From Saprospiraceae bacterium (GTDB lineage Bacteria > Bacteroidota > Bacteroidia > Chitinophagales > Saprospiraceae): 8,945 nucleotides of DNA. The stretch is taken from the NCBI GenBank assembly GCA_020849825.1, contig JADZFP010000306.1, forward strand, positions 1 to 8,945, in the 5' to 3' direction. The stretch's first letter is position 1; each line of letters starts with the position of its first letter. This document shows, one piece after another, positions 1-8,800 of the stretch. Made by a program: the position numbers and the translations under genes. The notes under the pieces were generated by a model. It saw only the letters and a program-made list of their open reading frames with translations. It did no database searches and was not told the origin of the DNA.

Positions 1-2
1 AG

Positions 3-1400
3 GAAGAATTTCGCGACCATTTAGCCACAGTAGACCAGGAAGGGAAACGAATTTGGATGTACCCGAAAAAACCCAAAGGGCAGTTTTACAACGCCCGTAT
101 TTGGGTTAGCCTGGCCTTCGTCATCGTCTTTCTGGCTTTGCCATTTATCAAAATAAATGGCGAACAGAGCCTGTTGTTCAATGTTCTGGAACGCAAATTC
201 GTCATCTTCGGATTGATTTTCACTGCCCAGGATTTGTACATTTTCGGGTTGATCATGTTGACCTTTCTGGTCTTCATTATCCTGTTTACGGTAGTATTCG
301 GCCGTCTTTTCTGTGGCTGGGTATGCCCACAGACCGTATTTATGGAGATGATTTACCGGCGCATAGAATACTGGATCGAAGGAGATTACAACGCGCAGCG
401 CAAACTGGACCAGGGTCCATGGACGAATGAAAAGATCAGGAAAAAAGCGCTCAAACACTTCATCTTCTTTTCCATCGCCGTAGTCGTTTCCAACTATTTT
501 CTGGCCTACATCATCGGCATGGATGCCGTATTGGCGATCATTCGTTCGCCGTTTTCGGAAAACCTCTACGGGTTTCTCGCCATGATCGGTTTTTCTTACC
601 TGTTCTACGGCGTGTTTGCCCGCTTGCGCGAACAGGTTTGTACCACAATCTGTCCTTATGGCCGTTTGCAAGGCGTATTATTGGTCAAAGACACCATCGT
701 AATCGCCTATGATCACGTGCGCGGCGAGCCACGCGGCAAAATCAAAAAGCAAAAGCCCGGAGAACCGGAATATCCCCTGCCGGTATTGGGCGACTGTGTC
801 GACTGCAAATTATGCATCGCCGTCTGCCCGACCGGTATCGATATCCGCAACGGGACGCAGCTGGAATGCGTCAACTGTACCGCCTGCATCGATGCCTGCG
901 ACGAAGTAATGGACAAGGTTGGCCGCAAACGCGGTTTGATCCGCTACGACTCCATGACCGGAATCGAAAGCAGTATTCGCCGGATTTTTACGCCCCGCGT
1001 ACTGGCCTACACCGCTGTGCTGACCCTGCTGATCGGCATCGATATTGCCCTGCTTTTGGGTCGCACCGACGTGGAAACCATCATCCTGCGCTCGCAGGGG
1101 CTTTTGTACCAGGAGGTTGACGCCAACCACCTGTCCAACCTTTATACTTACCAGCTCATCAACAAAACGACCGACAACATGCCCATCGAACTCCGGCTGG
1201 TATCGCCGCAGGGCGAAATTAAATACGTCGGTACGGCGCCCGATTCGGTGTATCGCGACAAAATGACCCAGGGTTCGTTTTTTATCACGCTCGACTACAA
1301 TCAGCTGACTGGCCGGAAAACGCCGCTCGTATTTGAAGTGTATTCCAATGGCGAGAAACTGGATGAAGTAAAAACCAATTTTATGGGTCCTGGCCGTTGA
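3..1400 (+). CDS. ccoG: CcoG/FixG/RdxA cytochrome cbb3 oxidase accessory protein, 5'-partial
   Basis: Polytopic membrane protein with a ferredoxin-like 2[4Fe-4S] domain. Family members act in cbb3 oxidase biogenesis and have been linked to Cu(II) to Cu(I) reduction. The first in-frame ATG is at 57, but the frame is open to the window edge and the codons before it (EEFRDHLATVDQEGKRIW) match the conserved N-terminus of Bacteroidota CcoG. The true start is therefore upstream and a short N-terminal piece is missing. Numbering from the ATG at 57, hydrophobic segments lie near residues 15-32, 60-82, 133-153, 170-188 and 314-334. The membrane-embedded motifs CGWVCP (C86, C90) and CTTICPYGR (C195, C199) are present. 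Two complete CxxCxxCxxxC clusters are seen (C247/250/253/257 and C271/274/277/281). The C-terminal 110 residues fit the periplasmic Ig-like FixG_C domain. The gene ends 78 bases before ccoH, on the same strand. Identification is secure. Confidence 0.97.
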   Translation, partial: EEFRDHLATVDQEGKRIWMYPKKPKGQFYNARIWVSLAFVIVFLALPFIKINGEQSLLFNVLERKFVIFGLIFTAQDLYIFGLIMLTFLVFIILFTVVFGRLFCGWVCPQTVFMEMIYRRIEYWIEGDYNAQRKLDQGPWTNEKIRKKALKHFIFFSIAVVVSNYFLAYIIGMDAVLAIIRSPFSENLYGFLAMIGFSYLFYGVFARLREQVCTTICPYGRLQGVLLVKDTIVIAYDHVRGEPRGKIKKQKPGEPEYPLPVLGDCVDCKLCIAVCPTGIDIRNGTQLECVNCTACIDACDEVMDKVGRKRGLIRYDSMTGIESSIRRIFTPRVLAYTAVLTLLIGIDIALLLGRTDVETIILRSQGLLYQEVDANHLSNLYTYQLINKTTDNMPIELRLVSPQGEIKYVGTAPDSVYRDKMTQGSFFITLDYNQLTGRKTPLVFEVYSNGEKLDEVKTNFMGPGR

Positions 1401-1409
1401 TGATTTGTT

Positions 1410-1437
1410 CGATCGTATGATCCCGTGATCGTTTTTT
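1410..1437 (+). terminator. Weak hairpin plus T6 between ccoG and ccoH (possible attenuator)
   Basis: CGATC at 1410-1414 pairs with GATCG at 1427-1431. As RNA the stem can extend by two G-U wobbles around an 8-nt loop, and it is followed directly by six Ts (1432-1437). This has the form of a weak intrinsic terminator or attenuator in the ccoG-ccoH spacer. The stem is short and the sequence is rich in palindromic GATC (three copies in 20 bases), so chance is quite possible. Confidence 0.25.
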
Positions 1438-1478
1438 ATCTTTAATCGATTTTCTCCACATCCATAAATTACTCTGTC

Positions 1479-1928
1479 ATGAAACTTAATTGGGGAACCG
1501 GAATCGCGCTCGTGTATGCCGCTTTTGCCCTCTCGATGCTCGGTGTGGTATTTGCTTCACGGCGCCACAATGTGCGACTGGTGCAAAAAGATTACTACGC
1601 GCTCGACCTGAATTATCAGGAACGACTCGAACGCAAGCAGAATGCCGCATCCCTTCCGCAGGATTTGGGTGTTGTGTTCAACCGCGATGAAAAAACCGTC
1701 CTGTTTCAGTTTCCATCCGACCTGGGGCAGCCCAGCGGCAAGATCAAATTTGCCCAGGCAGCCGAAGGTACCGACGACTTTACAATCGACGTCAGCGCTG
1801 AAAGCAATGGGCAAATGAAAGTGCCGACCGACCAGTTGCCACAAGGTCGCTGGCACGTGGAGGTCATCTGGGACGCCGGCGGCCGTAAGTTTTATAAAGA
1901 AACCGTGGTCACCATCATACATGCCTGA
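1479..1928 (+). CDS. ccoH: CcoH/FixH family cbb3 oxidase assembly protein
   Basis: A 149-residue single-pass membrane protein of the FixH/CcoH family, whose members assist assembly or stability of the cbb3-type oxidase. The sequence begins MKLNWGTG, followed by one transmembrane helix (about residues 7-26). Next comes the family hallmark juxtamembrane segment DYYALDLNYQER (about 38-49), which in relatives reads D-Y-Y-x-x-x-(I/L)-x-Y-Q. The remainder is a beta-rich periplasmic domain containing GRWHVEVIWDAGGRKFYKE near the end, a typical FixH finish. ATG 1479 is the only sensible start: it gives the expected length and topology, and no Shine-Dalgarno is seen, as is common in Bacteroidota. It sits between ccoG and the TauE/SafE-like gene, with only 8 bases to the latter, so the three are very likely co-transcribed. 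The family call rests on the DYY...YQ motif, topology and context. Confidence 0.92.
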   Translation: MKLNWGTGIALVYAAFALSMLGVVFASRRHNVRLVQKDYYALDLNYQERLERKQNAASLPQDLGVVFNRDEKTVLFQFPSDLGQPSGKIKFAQAAEGTDDFTIDVSAESNGQMKVPTDQLPQGRWHVEVIWDAGGRKFYKETVVTIIHA

Positions 1929-1936
1929 TCGATAAC

Positions 1937-2623
1937 ATGTACACCGCCTTTTTACTTGGTCTGGCGGGCAGCCTCCACTGTGTAGGGATGTGCGGTCCGA
2001 TCGTGTTGGCCCTGCCGCTCCCGGCAGCGGCCCGGCGCCAGGTAGCGGTACAGGCCTCGGCTTATCACGCCGGCAGGATTTTAACCTATTCGGCCCTGGG
2101 CCTCGGTTTCGGGCTGTTGGGGAAAGGACTGGTACTCGCCGGAATGCAACAAATCGCTTCCATCGTGGCGGGAGCGCTCATGCTTTTTGCAGCAGTTTTT
2201 ATGACCCGCTGGGAGCGTCTGCTTACCGGTGGCAAGTGGTTTTCTTCGTTTACCATACCGCTCCAGAACAAACTGGGCCGGCTGCTACGCCACCGCCCGT
2301 CCGGTGCGTCTTTCGCCGTCGGACTGCTCAATGGTTTGCTTCCCTGCGGCATGGTTTATCTCGCACTGGCCGGCGCTATCACCAGCAGCGATGCCTGGCA
2401 CGGCGCCTTGTTTATGGCCATGTTCGGTCTCGGGACAGCGCCGCTTATGATCGGCGCAAGTGTGGCCGGACAAACCTTGAAAGCGGATTTCAGGCGCAGA
2501 TTTCGCCTGGTCCAACCATTTTTACTCGCAATTGCGGGCATTCTGCTGCTGGTACGCGGCCTCCAGCTCGATCTTTCGCTCTTCGAATCAGCCGTGCCGC
2601 CAGCCAACCTGGATTGCCATTAA
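1937..2623 (+). CDS. TauE/SafE-like (DsbD_2/UreH-type) membrane protein of the cbb3 operon, putative copper handling
   Basis: A 228-residue integral membrane protein of the family usually annotated 'sulfite exporter TauE/SafE' (COG2836-like, DsbD_2 transmembrane domain). The helices form two halves, each opening with a characteristic motif: GSLHCVGMCGP near the N-terminus (H14, C15, M18, C19) and NGLLPCGMVYLALAGA in the second half (N132, P136, C137). About six helices can be drawn: roughly 3-28, 47-68, 70-90, 124-147, 155-178 and 191-208. A polar, basic loop (about 91-121) joins the halves. The C-terminus ends NLDCH, adding another Cys-His pair. Starting 8 bases after ccoH and ending just before a terminator, it is the last gene of the operon. 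Relatives often sit in cbb3 clusters. The HCxxMC motif suggests Cu or thiol chemistry rather than sulfite export, but that is inference. Substrate and direction of transport cannot be read from the sequence. Confidence 0.9.
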   Translation: MYTAFLLGLAGSLHCVGMCGPIVLALPLPAAARRQVAVQASAYHAGRILTYSALGLGFGLLGKGLVLAGMQQIASIVAGALMLFAAVFMTRWERLLTGGKWFSSFTIPLQNKLGRLLRHRPSGASFAVGLLNGLLPCGMVYLALAGAITSSDAWHGALFMAMFGLGTAPLMIGASVAGQTLKADFRRRFRLVQPFLLAIAGILLLVRGLQLDLSLFESAVPPANLDCH

Positions 2624-2646
2624 AAAATAAGGGGTTTTTGTTTTTG

Positions 2647-2686
2647 ACCTGCTCACGCACTTCATCGTGCGGGGCAGGTTTTTTTT
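2647..2686 (+). terminator. Strong rho-independent terminator of the ccoG-ccoH operon
   Basis: Two-part stem: ACCTGC (2647-2652) pairs with GCAGGT (2674-2679), and CGCAC (2656-2660) pairs with GTGCG (2667-2671). A small TCA/GG internal loop separates them and the apical loop is TTCATC. The 3' arm runs straight into an eight-T tract (2679-2686). It lies 23 bases after the stop of the last operon gene. It is directional: read on the minus strand, an A-rich rather than T-rich stretch follows, so it should not terminate the convergent macroglobulin gene. Confidence 0.88.
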
Positions 2687-2691
2687 GTGTG

Positions 2692-2701
2692 CCCCCCCCC
2701 C
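2692..2701. repeat. C10 homopolymer tract in the convergent intergenic region
   Basis: Ten consecutive Cs lie 5 bases after the T-run of the operon terminator, outside any gene I can support. Such a tract is prone to slippage in vivo and to length errors in sequencing. No regulatory role is evident. Confidence 0.6.
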
Positions 2702-2726
2702 ACGAATTCAATAGGAATTGTTGGCG

Positions 2727-2740
2727 CCGGAGCGATCCGG
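2727..2740 (+). other. Short hairpin with GNRA-type loop
   Basis: CCGGA (2727-2731) pairs with TCCGG (2736-2740) around a GCGA tetraloop. It would be compact and stable in plus-strand RNA, but it lies downstream of the plus-strand terminator and has no T-run. Its role is unknown and it may be chance in a GC-rich stretch. Confidence 0.35.
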
Positions 2741-2795
2741 TTAAATGAGGCAGTCGCACAAGTCGGGCCAGCCCAAAATCGTGGAAATATTATGT

Positions 2796-2856
2796 CACGC
2801 AAAGTCGCAAAGCGCGACAAGGATTTACCCCCTGGCGGCCTTTGCGGCTTTGCGTG
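2796..2856. repeat. Long imperfect inverted repeat of GCAAAG units (REP-like intergenic element)
   Basis: The left arm CACGCAAAGTCGCAAAG (2796-2812) and right arm CTTTGCGGCTTTGCGTG (2840-2856) are reverse complements at 16 of 17 positions, with a 27-base spacer. In plus-strand RNA the odd position becomes a G-U pair, giving a continuous 17-bp stem; in minus-strand RNA it is an A-C mismatch. Each arm is itself a tandem duplication of CGCAAAG. It sits 33 bases past the stop of the macroglobulin gene. It could protect or end that transcript's 3' end, though no T-run follows on the minus strand. From memory, GCAAAG/CTTTGC palindromes recur between genes in many Bacteroidota, so a dispersed repeat is plausible. 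Its copy number cannot be judged from one window. Confidence 0.7.
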
Positions 2857-2889
2857 CAACTTATTTCGTCAAATTCTTATTCCGACGCC

Positions 2890-5800
2890 TTATTCCACCT
2901 TCACCCGAATCCCTTCGGAATGGCTGGTGAATTCGGGCGCGTACATGCACTGGATCGTCGTGACGCCGTTCGACATGTCGCCCCGGTGGTTGACGCGAAG
3001 CGGGTATTCAAACACGTAGGTGCCCTGCGGCAGATAGTCGATGAAAAAGTGCGTTGCGAGGTCTTTTGTACTCTCGTAATATCCCAGCCCACCCTGCCAG
3101 CGGTAACTGCTCAGTACATTGACGGGCTCAAAACCCGCGGCGCGCATATCTTTCAGATGCACAAATTCCATGGCGCGATCGACGCGGATCTCGATCCTGA
3201 CTTTGATCTTGTCGCCCACGTGCAGTTGGGCGCCGTTGTCGAGGGCAATCAGTTTGGGTCCGGTGGGCGAGTTTTCTTCGCGGTAGAGTTGTTTGACGAT
3301 GGTCAAAGGGGTCTTTTTGAACCCGGAAATTTTGTCCAGATCCTCAAAATACTGCCAATACGCAGCGCCCCACACCAGGTTGCTATTCGGGTTTTCCACT
3401 GTCACCTTGCTCCACGAAGGCTTGACTTCCGTGCCGGTCCATTGTTGTTTGAAATAGCCGGTACCAGGTTCCACTTCGGCAGGGCGCAGCGTTTTGCCGC
3501 CGACCTGCACCTGCACGGTCTGGGTATTGCCCAGCCAGTTGTCGCCGTGCAACAAAAGAGCGTAAGCGGCTTCGGCAGTGGCTTTTGTGCTTTCCCAGCG
3601 GTTGGTCTGTTTGTTTTTGAGCAGCCAGATGCGCAGTTCCTCCACGGCTTTGCGGTCGTTGGCTACTTCGTCGAATACTTCCACCATGAGGGCCTGGGTT
3701 TCGATCGGCAATTGATACCAGTAATAGCCCCAATCAAATGCCCAATACATGCCCAGTTCTTCTTTCATGCGGGCGCGTTCGCGCAGGCTGGCAACGATCT
3801 TTTGGGCGGCATCGGCCCGACCGGCGCGGTGCAGGGCGAGGGCGAGCATACCTTCCTGATACAGACCCTTGCCCAGCCAGTATTTCTGGGCCTGGTCGAG
3901 GTAGTAGGCCTGAATTTTGGAACCCCGATCAAACTGGAAGAACGAACGGGCATACATGTAGTGAATCACCATCGCATCGAGGTGATCGTCGTCCCATTTC
4001 GTCTGTCCCTTGGCCACGGCTTTTTCAATTTCGCGGTAGTGTTCTTCCAGGCGTGCATCGCAAAAACCGAGGGCTTTATCCACCATATCGGCTGTTCTGC
4101 GGTCGTTTTGCAGATCAATCGCGCCCAGATGCTGCAAATGCCCGAAGCCTGCCACGATGTGCTGGGTAATGTACCAACTGTCGCGGCCGCCCGGAAACCA
4201 GGCCCATCCGCCGGCGGGCGACTGCCGCTCGGCAAGGGTATTCAGGGCGCGCGCCTGTTCGTCGGCCATGCGGTTGAGGTCGAACAGCAGGGCGATGTTT
4301 TGCTTTTGTTGTTCCTCGCTTTGCGCATCGAGCACCCAGGGCGTTTCTTCGAGCAATGCGTATTTGAGTTCCTGATTCTTGCTCAGGTTCGATTTCATGG
4401 CATCGGTGCCTTTCCACTGGTCGTATACGCGCCGGATTTGCGGCATTTTTTGCGTCACGCTCGACGCCAGGGTATTGGCGTAGTAGCGGCTGAAAATCTG
4501 CTCGCTGCACTCGTGCGGGTATTCCATCAGATACGGCAACGACTGTACCACATACCAGGCAGGATTGCTCGTAAATTCGAGGGTATAGCGCACCGTAGCC
4601 TGGTTCGGGTTGCGCAGGCCCGTGCGGAAATCATCGAAATTGAAGGTTTTGGATTGCCCGCCGCGCACGGTCACCGGCATGGTTTCGGTCACCAGCATAC
4701 GATTGGTTACCACCGGCAAGGTGCTTTCTTCACCGTCGCGGAATTGTTTTGTTTCGGCAAAAACCCGCCAGACAACCGCCCCTGTGTAATCGACAGGAAC
4801 AGTAATCTTCCAGGAAACGGGAGCGCTTTGGCCGGCCTCCACCGTAAATGGAACTAACCCGTCATTTTTCAAACTGGTCAAACCCATTTTGGGGCCAACG
4901 GGCTCCATTGTATTGGCATCGAACAGATTGAGTTTGGCCAGGCCGACCAGTTTTTCCTGAGAGAGGTTGCTGACCTTGGCCGAAAACTCGATCACGTCGC
5001 CGGCACGCAGGAAGCGCGGCGGGTTGGTAATCACCATCAGTTCCTTCTGCGTCACCACCTCCCGGGTGCTGAGCGCCGTTTGCAGCGTTTTGGTATGGGC
5101 AAAAGCCATAAACTTCCAGCGCGTCAGGGCTTCATTCATTTTGAAACGCAGAATGATGTTGCCCTCGGCGTCGGTGCGCATTTCGGGGAAAAAGAAGACG
5201 GTTTCGTTCAGGTTGCTGCGCAAGGCCGGGGGAGGAGGAGGCGCGGTCGCCACATTGCCTGCTTCAATTTGCTGCAAGACCTGATCTTCTATGGACGGCG
5301 CTTCTTCGGCTTCTCCCGCTACCGATTCGGATGCCATCAATGCCATTTTTTCCTCATCCTTCGCGGCCTTCCGCTTCCGGGGCATACCGCCGGCGGGCGC
5401 AGGCGCCATCGAGGGCATCACTTGCCGTTCCCGGATGCCGTCAGCGAAATAGAAGCCACCATACATCGGGAAGCCGAACCAGTTCAAACTCCGGTAGAAT
5501 CGCGAAGGAATATCCGGTGTCTTACGCGGCACGTTGTATCGCGTATCGCCCTGATTTACCCCGAAAGCGACCTGATAGGTCAGCCAGTGACTGCCGTAAT
5601 GTGTGGGCCAGTCGACCCCGGCCCATCCGTGCGGCAAAAACTGATCGAGTGAAGCATCATACATCGCGGCGACCATTTCGGCGGCCACGCGGTCTTTCTG
5701 CGGTCCGCTGATCTTGATGCGCCATTCTTCCTGCTGACCGGGTTCAAGTTTGTCGCGGAAGGTTTCGTAACTGATACTCAGTTGTTTGTTTGTCCAGGGC

Positions 5801-8800
5801 ACGTTCAAGGTCAGGGGATTGGCGGCAACGTAAACGCGGTTGTTGTACACCGTGAAAGCATACACGCTCAATCCGCCGCGATCGGCTTCATTGATGGGCA
5901 AAGGGATGGTTTCAGCGCCGTTCGTCGTGATCCAGCGGATGTTTTCCACCGCATCGCCGCGGCGTGTGGCAAACAGGAATTTCAAGCCGACGGGGCGCCC
6001 GCCGATATGAATCCGGGCTGTTTCTCCCGGCTCCAGCACGGTTTTGTCGGCACTGGCGGCGGGTTGCTCGAAGCGGGTTTGCGGCACGTCTTTATCCCAC
6101 ACCCGAACCACTTTTTTCAATTCAACCGGCGTGCCGTAGGCGTCTTTTGTTTTTAAAATAATGCGGTAATAACCGGTTTCCATACGTCCGCCGTGCAGGT
6201 CGACTTTTTTGTCACTGGCGGTATTGAATGGTACGGGGCGGGCAAAATCGGGACCGCCCCACTGATCCGGGTTGTCTTCTTCACGATACGGGTATTCCGG
6301 AAAATCGCGGCGGTAATCGGTTTCCGCCAGCGTCCAGACGTCGGGTTTGGGCCAAAGGCGGCTTTTGAAAAACTGCTTCGGCGCAATCAGCCGCTGTACG
6401 GTAATCTCGCCGGCAGCCGCCTGAAATTGTCCTGCGAGGTTGCTGGTGGTCAGGGAGATATTCCGAAGACTGTCGATTTCGATATCGTTGCCGAGGCCCC
6501 ATGCGACCGTCAGGGCCACGTAACCGGCCGAAACGCCTTGCTGGCCCGATCGGGTTTCACCGTTGATGTCCGTTACATCGGCATACACCGTGTAATCGAA
6601 CACCGGCTGCTCTTTTTTCGGGATGGCGCGATCCGGGAGGGCCGTGAATTTTATGTCAAAATTGCCGTTTGCATCGGTCGTGGTTGTGCCGTTGGCGATC
6701 TCCATCGATTCGCTGCGCCAGGGCATGGGCTTCCACCACCCCCAATCCCAGAAGGGGAAACGGGCCTGGCGCACGACCCGGTAGGTCACCTTTGCGCCGT
6801 CGACGGCATTGCCGGCGTAGTTTTTGGCTTCGCCAGTCATGGTAACCATCTCGTCGACCCGGTAGGCGCCTTCCACCGGTTTGAATTTCACTTCAAATCG
6901 GGGCCGTTTGTATTCCTCGACGTTAAAATAAGCCGCCCCGTTTGTACCGGGAATCATGATGCGCATCTGTCCGGTCAGGCCGCCTGTCGGAGCGGTGAAT
7001 GAGCCGTTGAATGTGCCAAACTCATTTGATTTCAAGGTCAAATGCCCTTTTTCCTGGTTGTTAACATCGAAAAATTTCACCTCCACCGACTTGTTGGCGA
7101 CGATGGCGGGCGCATCTTTTTCATCCCGTACAAAAAGCAAACCTTTGAAATACACAGTCTGACCGGGGCGATACAACGCGCGGTCGGTAAAAAACCGGAC
7201 TTCCTGCTGCCGCGGCCTGTCGGACGAATAACGGCGGTTGTTGAAATAGCCTGAGTAGAGGGTGTCTTTTCCAAGACTGAATATAGCGATGGGGCTGAAA
7301 TCGGTCTGCTGTTCGAAGGCAACCATGCCGTTTTGGTCGCTTACGGCGTTGCCAATGTGTTTGAACACCGTTTTGGAGCGATTGTAGTCCCATTCCTGTT
7401 TGTAAAAATCGCCTTTCACGCCAGCCAGGGGTTCACCGGTAGCGCGATGAGCGATGACGAATTTTTCGGCATACCGCTCCGAGATGCGCAAAGGCGCGAG
7501 ATTGGTTACCGTGAATTCGCTGAAAACCACATAGCCTTTTTTGTCGCTAAACGACTCGTCGGCAGCCGCCATAAGCACGTAATGGCCCACGGGCAGCCCT
7601 TCCAGCGACAATTCCGTTTTGTGCGCGTAGTAATCACCGGGATTGTTCAGCGTCCAGACGCGTTGCTGCACTGATCGTATGCTGTTGAGTTTATCGAGCT
7701 GTTTTTCCCAGTCGACGGATTCGTTCCAACGCCCGAATGCAGAAACGGGCACCACTTTGGTCCATACCTTCGAAAGGTTTTTATACTCCAGCTGATACAA
7801 CAGGGGTTGATTGGGCAGGCTGGCTTCTTCCACGGTGACTTGCAAGGAGTGCATCCCGATTTCTTCGATTGCACTTTTGCACAACGCCGCGCCATAAGTA
7901 TCCGGATGGCGGCGGACGGCATCCTGCAATTCGCTCATGGCCTGGCGCAGATTGTCTTTCGGCGCGCCGGCCGGCGTCTCGCGGTAGCGGAGATACTGGG
8001 CATGTTTGTACAGAATTTCCGCATCGGAGGGGTGGTCGTAGTGTTTTTTATGCAAGGCCAGCAAAGCCTGGTCGTACAGATCGTCTTTGTCGTCGCGCAC
8101 CGAGTTGTTGTGCGCAAATTCGAGGCGCATCAGATCGGCGTCGATGAGGGCGGCCGTGTTTTTATCGGCGATATGGGCAGCAATTACCTTTTGATACAGC
8201 CGGATAGCCATCCATTTGCCCGATGTAGAGTCGCGGGTAGAGAATGCAGCGCCGATAAAGGTTTCGGCCGGTGCAAAGGCCTGTTCGCCGTCAAGGTAAA
8301 ATTTGTAGGCGGGTTGGGTGAGGTAACTCCTCTCACTGGTAAAATGGTGCAAGGCCCGGTGCGCCAGAAAATCATAAAGATTGGTGCGCAAGGGGGTTTT
8401 GGCGACTGTGTCTTGCTGGCCGGGCAAGCTGATGTCTTTGAGGTAGTCGGTGGGCACGGCGCGCAGGGCCGCTTCGTCGTCGACCGACAGGTTGTAGTAT
8501 TCCAGCGCCTTGCGTTCGATTTGATCGGCCGACCAGGTCAGGATGTCGCCGCCCTCGCCGTCGGGGATTGGTGTGCGGTCGCGAATGACCCAGATTTGAT
8601 TGCTCAGGTAGGTCGAATAGACTTCGCCAAGCATGCTTTGCAGGATGGCGCGTTCGGGCACAGGGGCGTCTTTGGCTTCTTGTTCAAAAAGTTGAATGGC
8701 CTTGATCATGCCTGCATCGTCGAGCATGACGGCATATTTGCCTCTGTACATCAGCGTTTTGACGATCTGGGGCTGATTGCGATCGGCCTTGGCGCGCTGG

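Noticed and set aside
21..671. A 216-codon open frame on the - strand opposite ccoG
   Set aside because: It mirrors the conserved ccoG coding sequence, has no family features, and its composition (many Asp, Glu, Gln, Asn opposite hydrophobic codons) is typical of antisense to a membrane protein.
2641..2690. Bidirectional terminator serving both convergent genes
   Set aside because: The hairpin is strong, but on the minus strand it is followed by an A-rich, not T-rich, segment. It should act only for the + strand operon.
2702..2720. Small AATTC/GAATT palindrome as an operator or attachment site
   Set aside because: Only a 5-bp AT-rich stem with a 5-base spacer, downstream of a terminator and far from any promoter; no second copy was noticed nearby.
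2687..3019. Possible gene remnant: a + frame whose translation contains GIVGAGAI, resembling a Rossmann glycine loop
   Set aside because: Only about eight residues look family-like and the next residues do not continue a Rossmann fold. The frame runs through the C10 tract, the hairpin and the inverted repeat, then into the antisense of the macroglobulin gene. Chance is the simpler explanation.
2842..4857. A 671-codon open frame on the + strand, antisense to the 3' third of the macroglobulin gene
   Set aside because: The opposite strand encodes a clear multi-domain family protein across the whole stretch. The antisense translation shows no recognisable domain, is skewed to His/Phe/Val/Gly/Gln as expected from mirrored codon bias, and starts inside the inverted repeat. 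It is a GC-driven shadow frame.
5080..5652. A 190-codon + strand frame opposite the bait-like linker
   Set aside because: It is antisense to the macroglobulin reading frame, Arg/Gly/His-rich from mirrored Pro/Ala codons, with no start context or recognisable motif.
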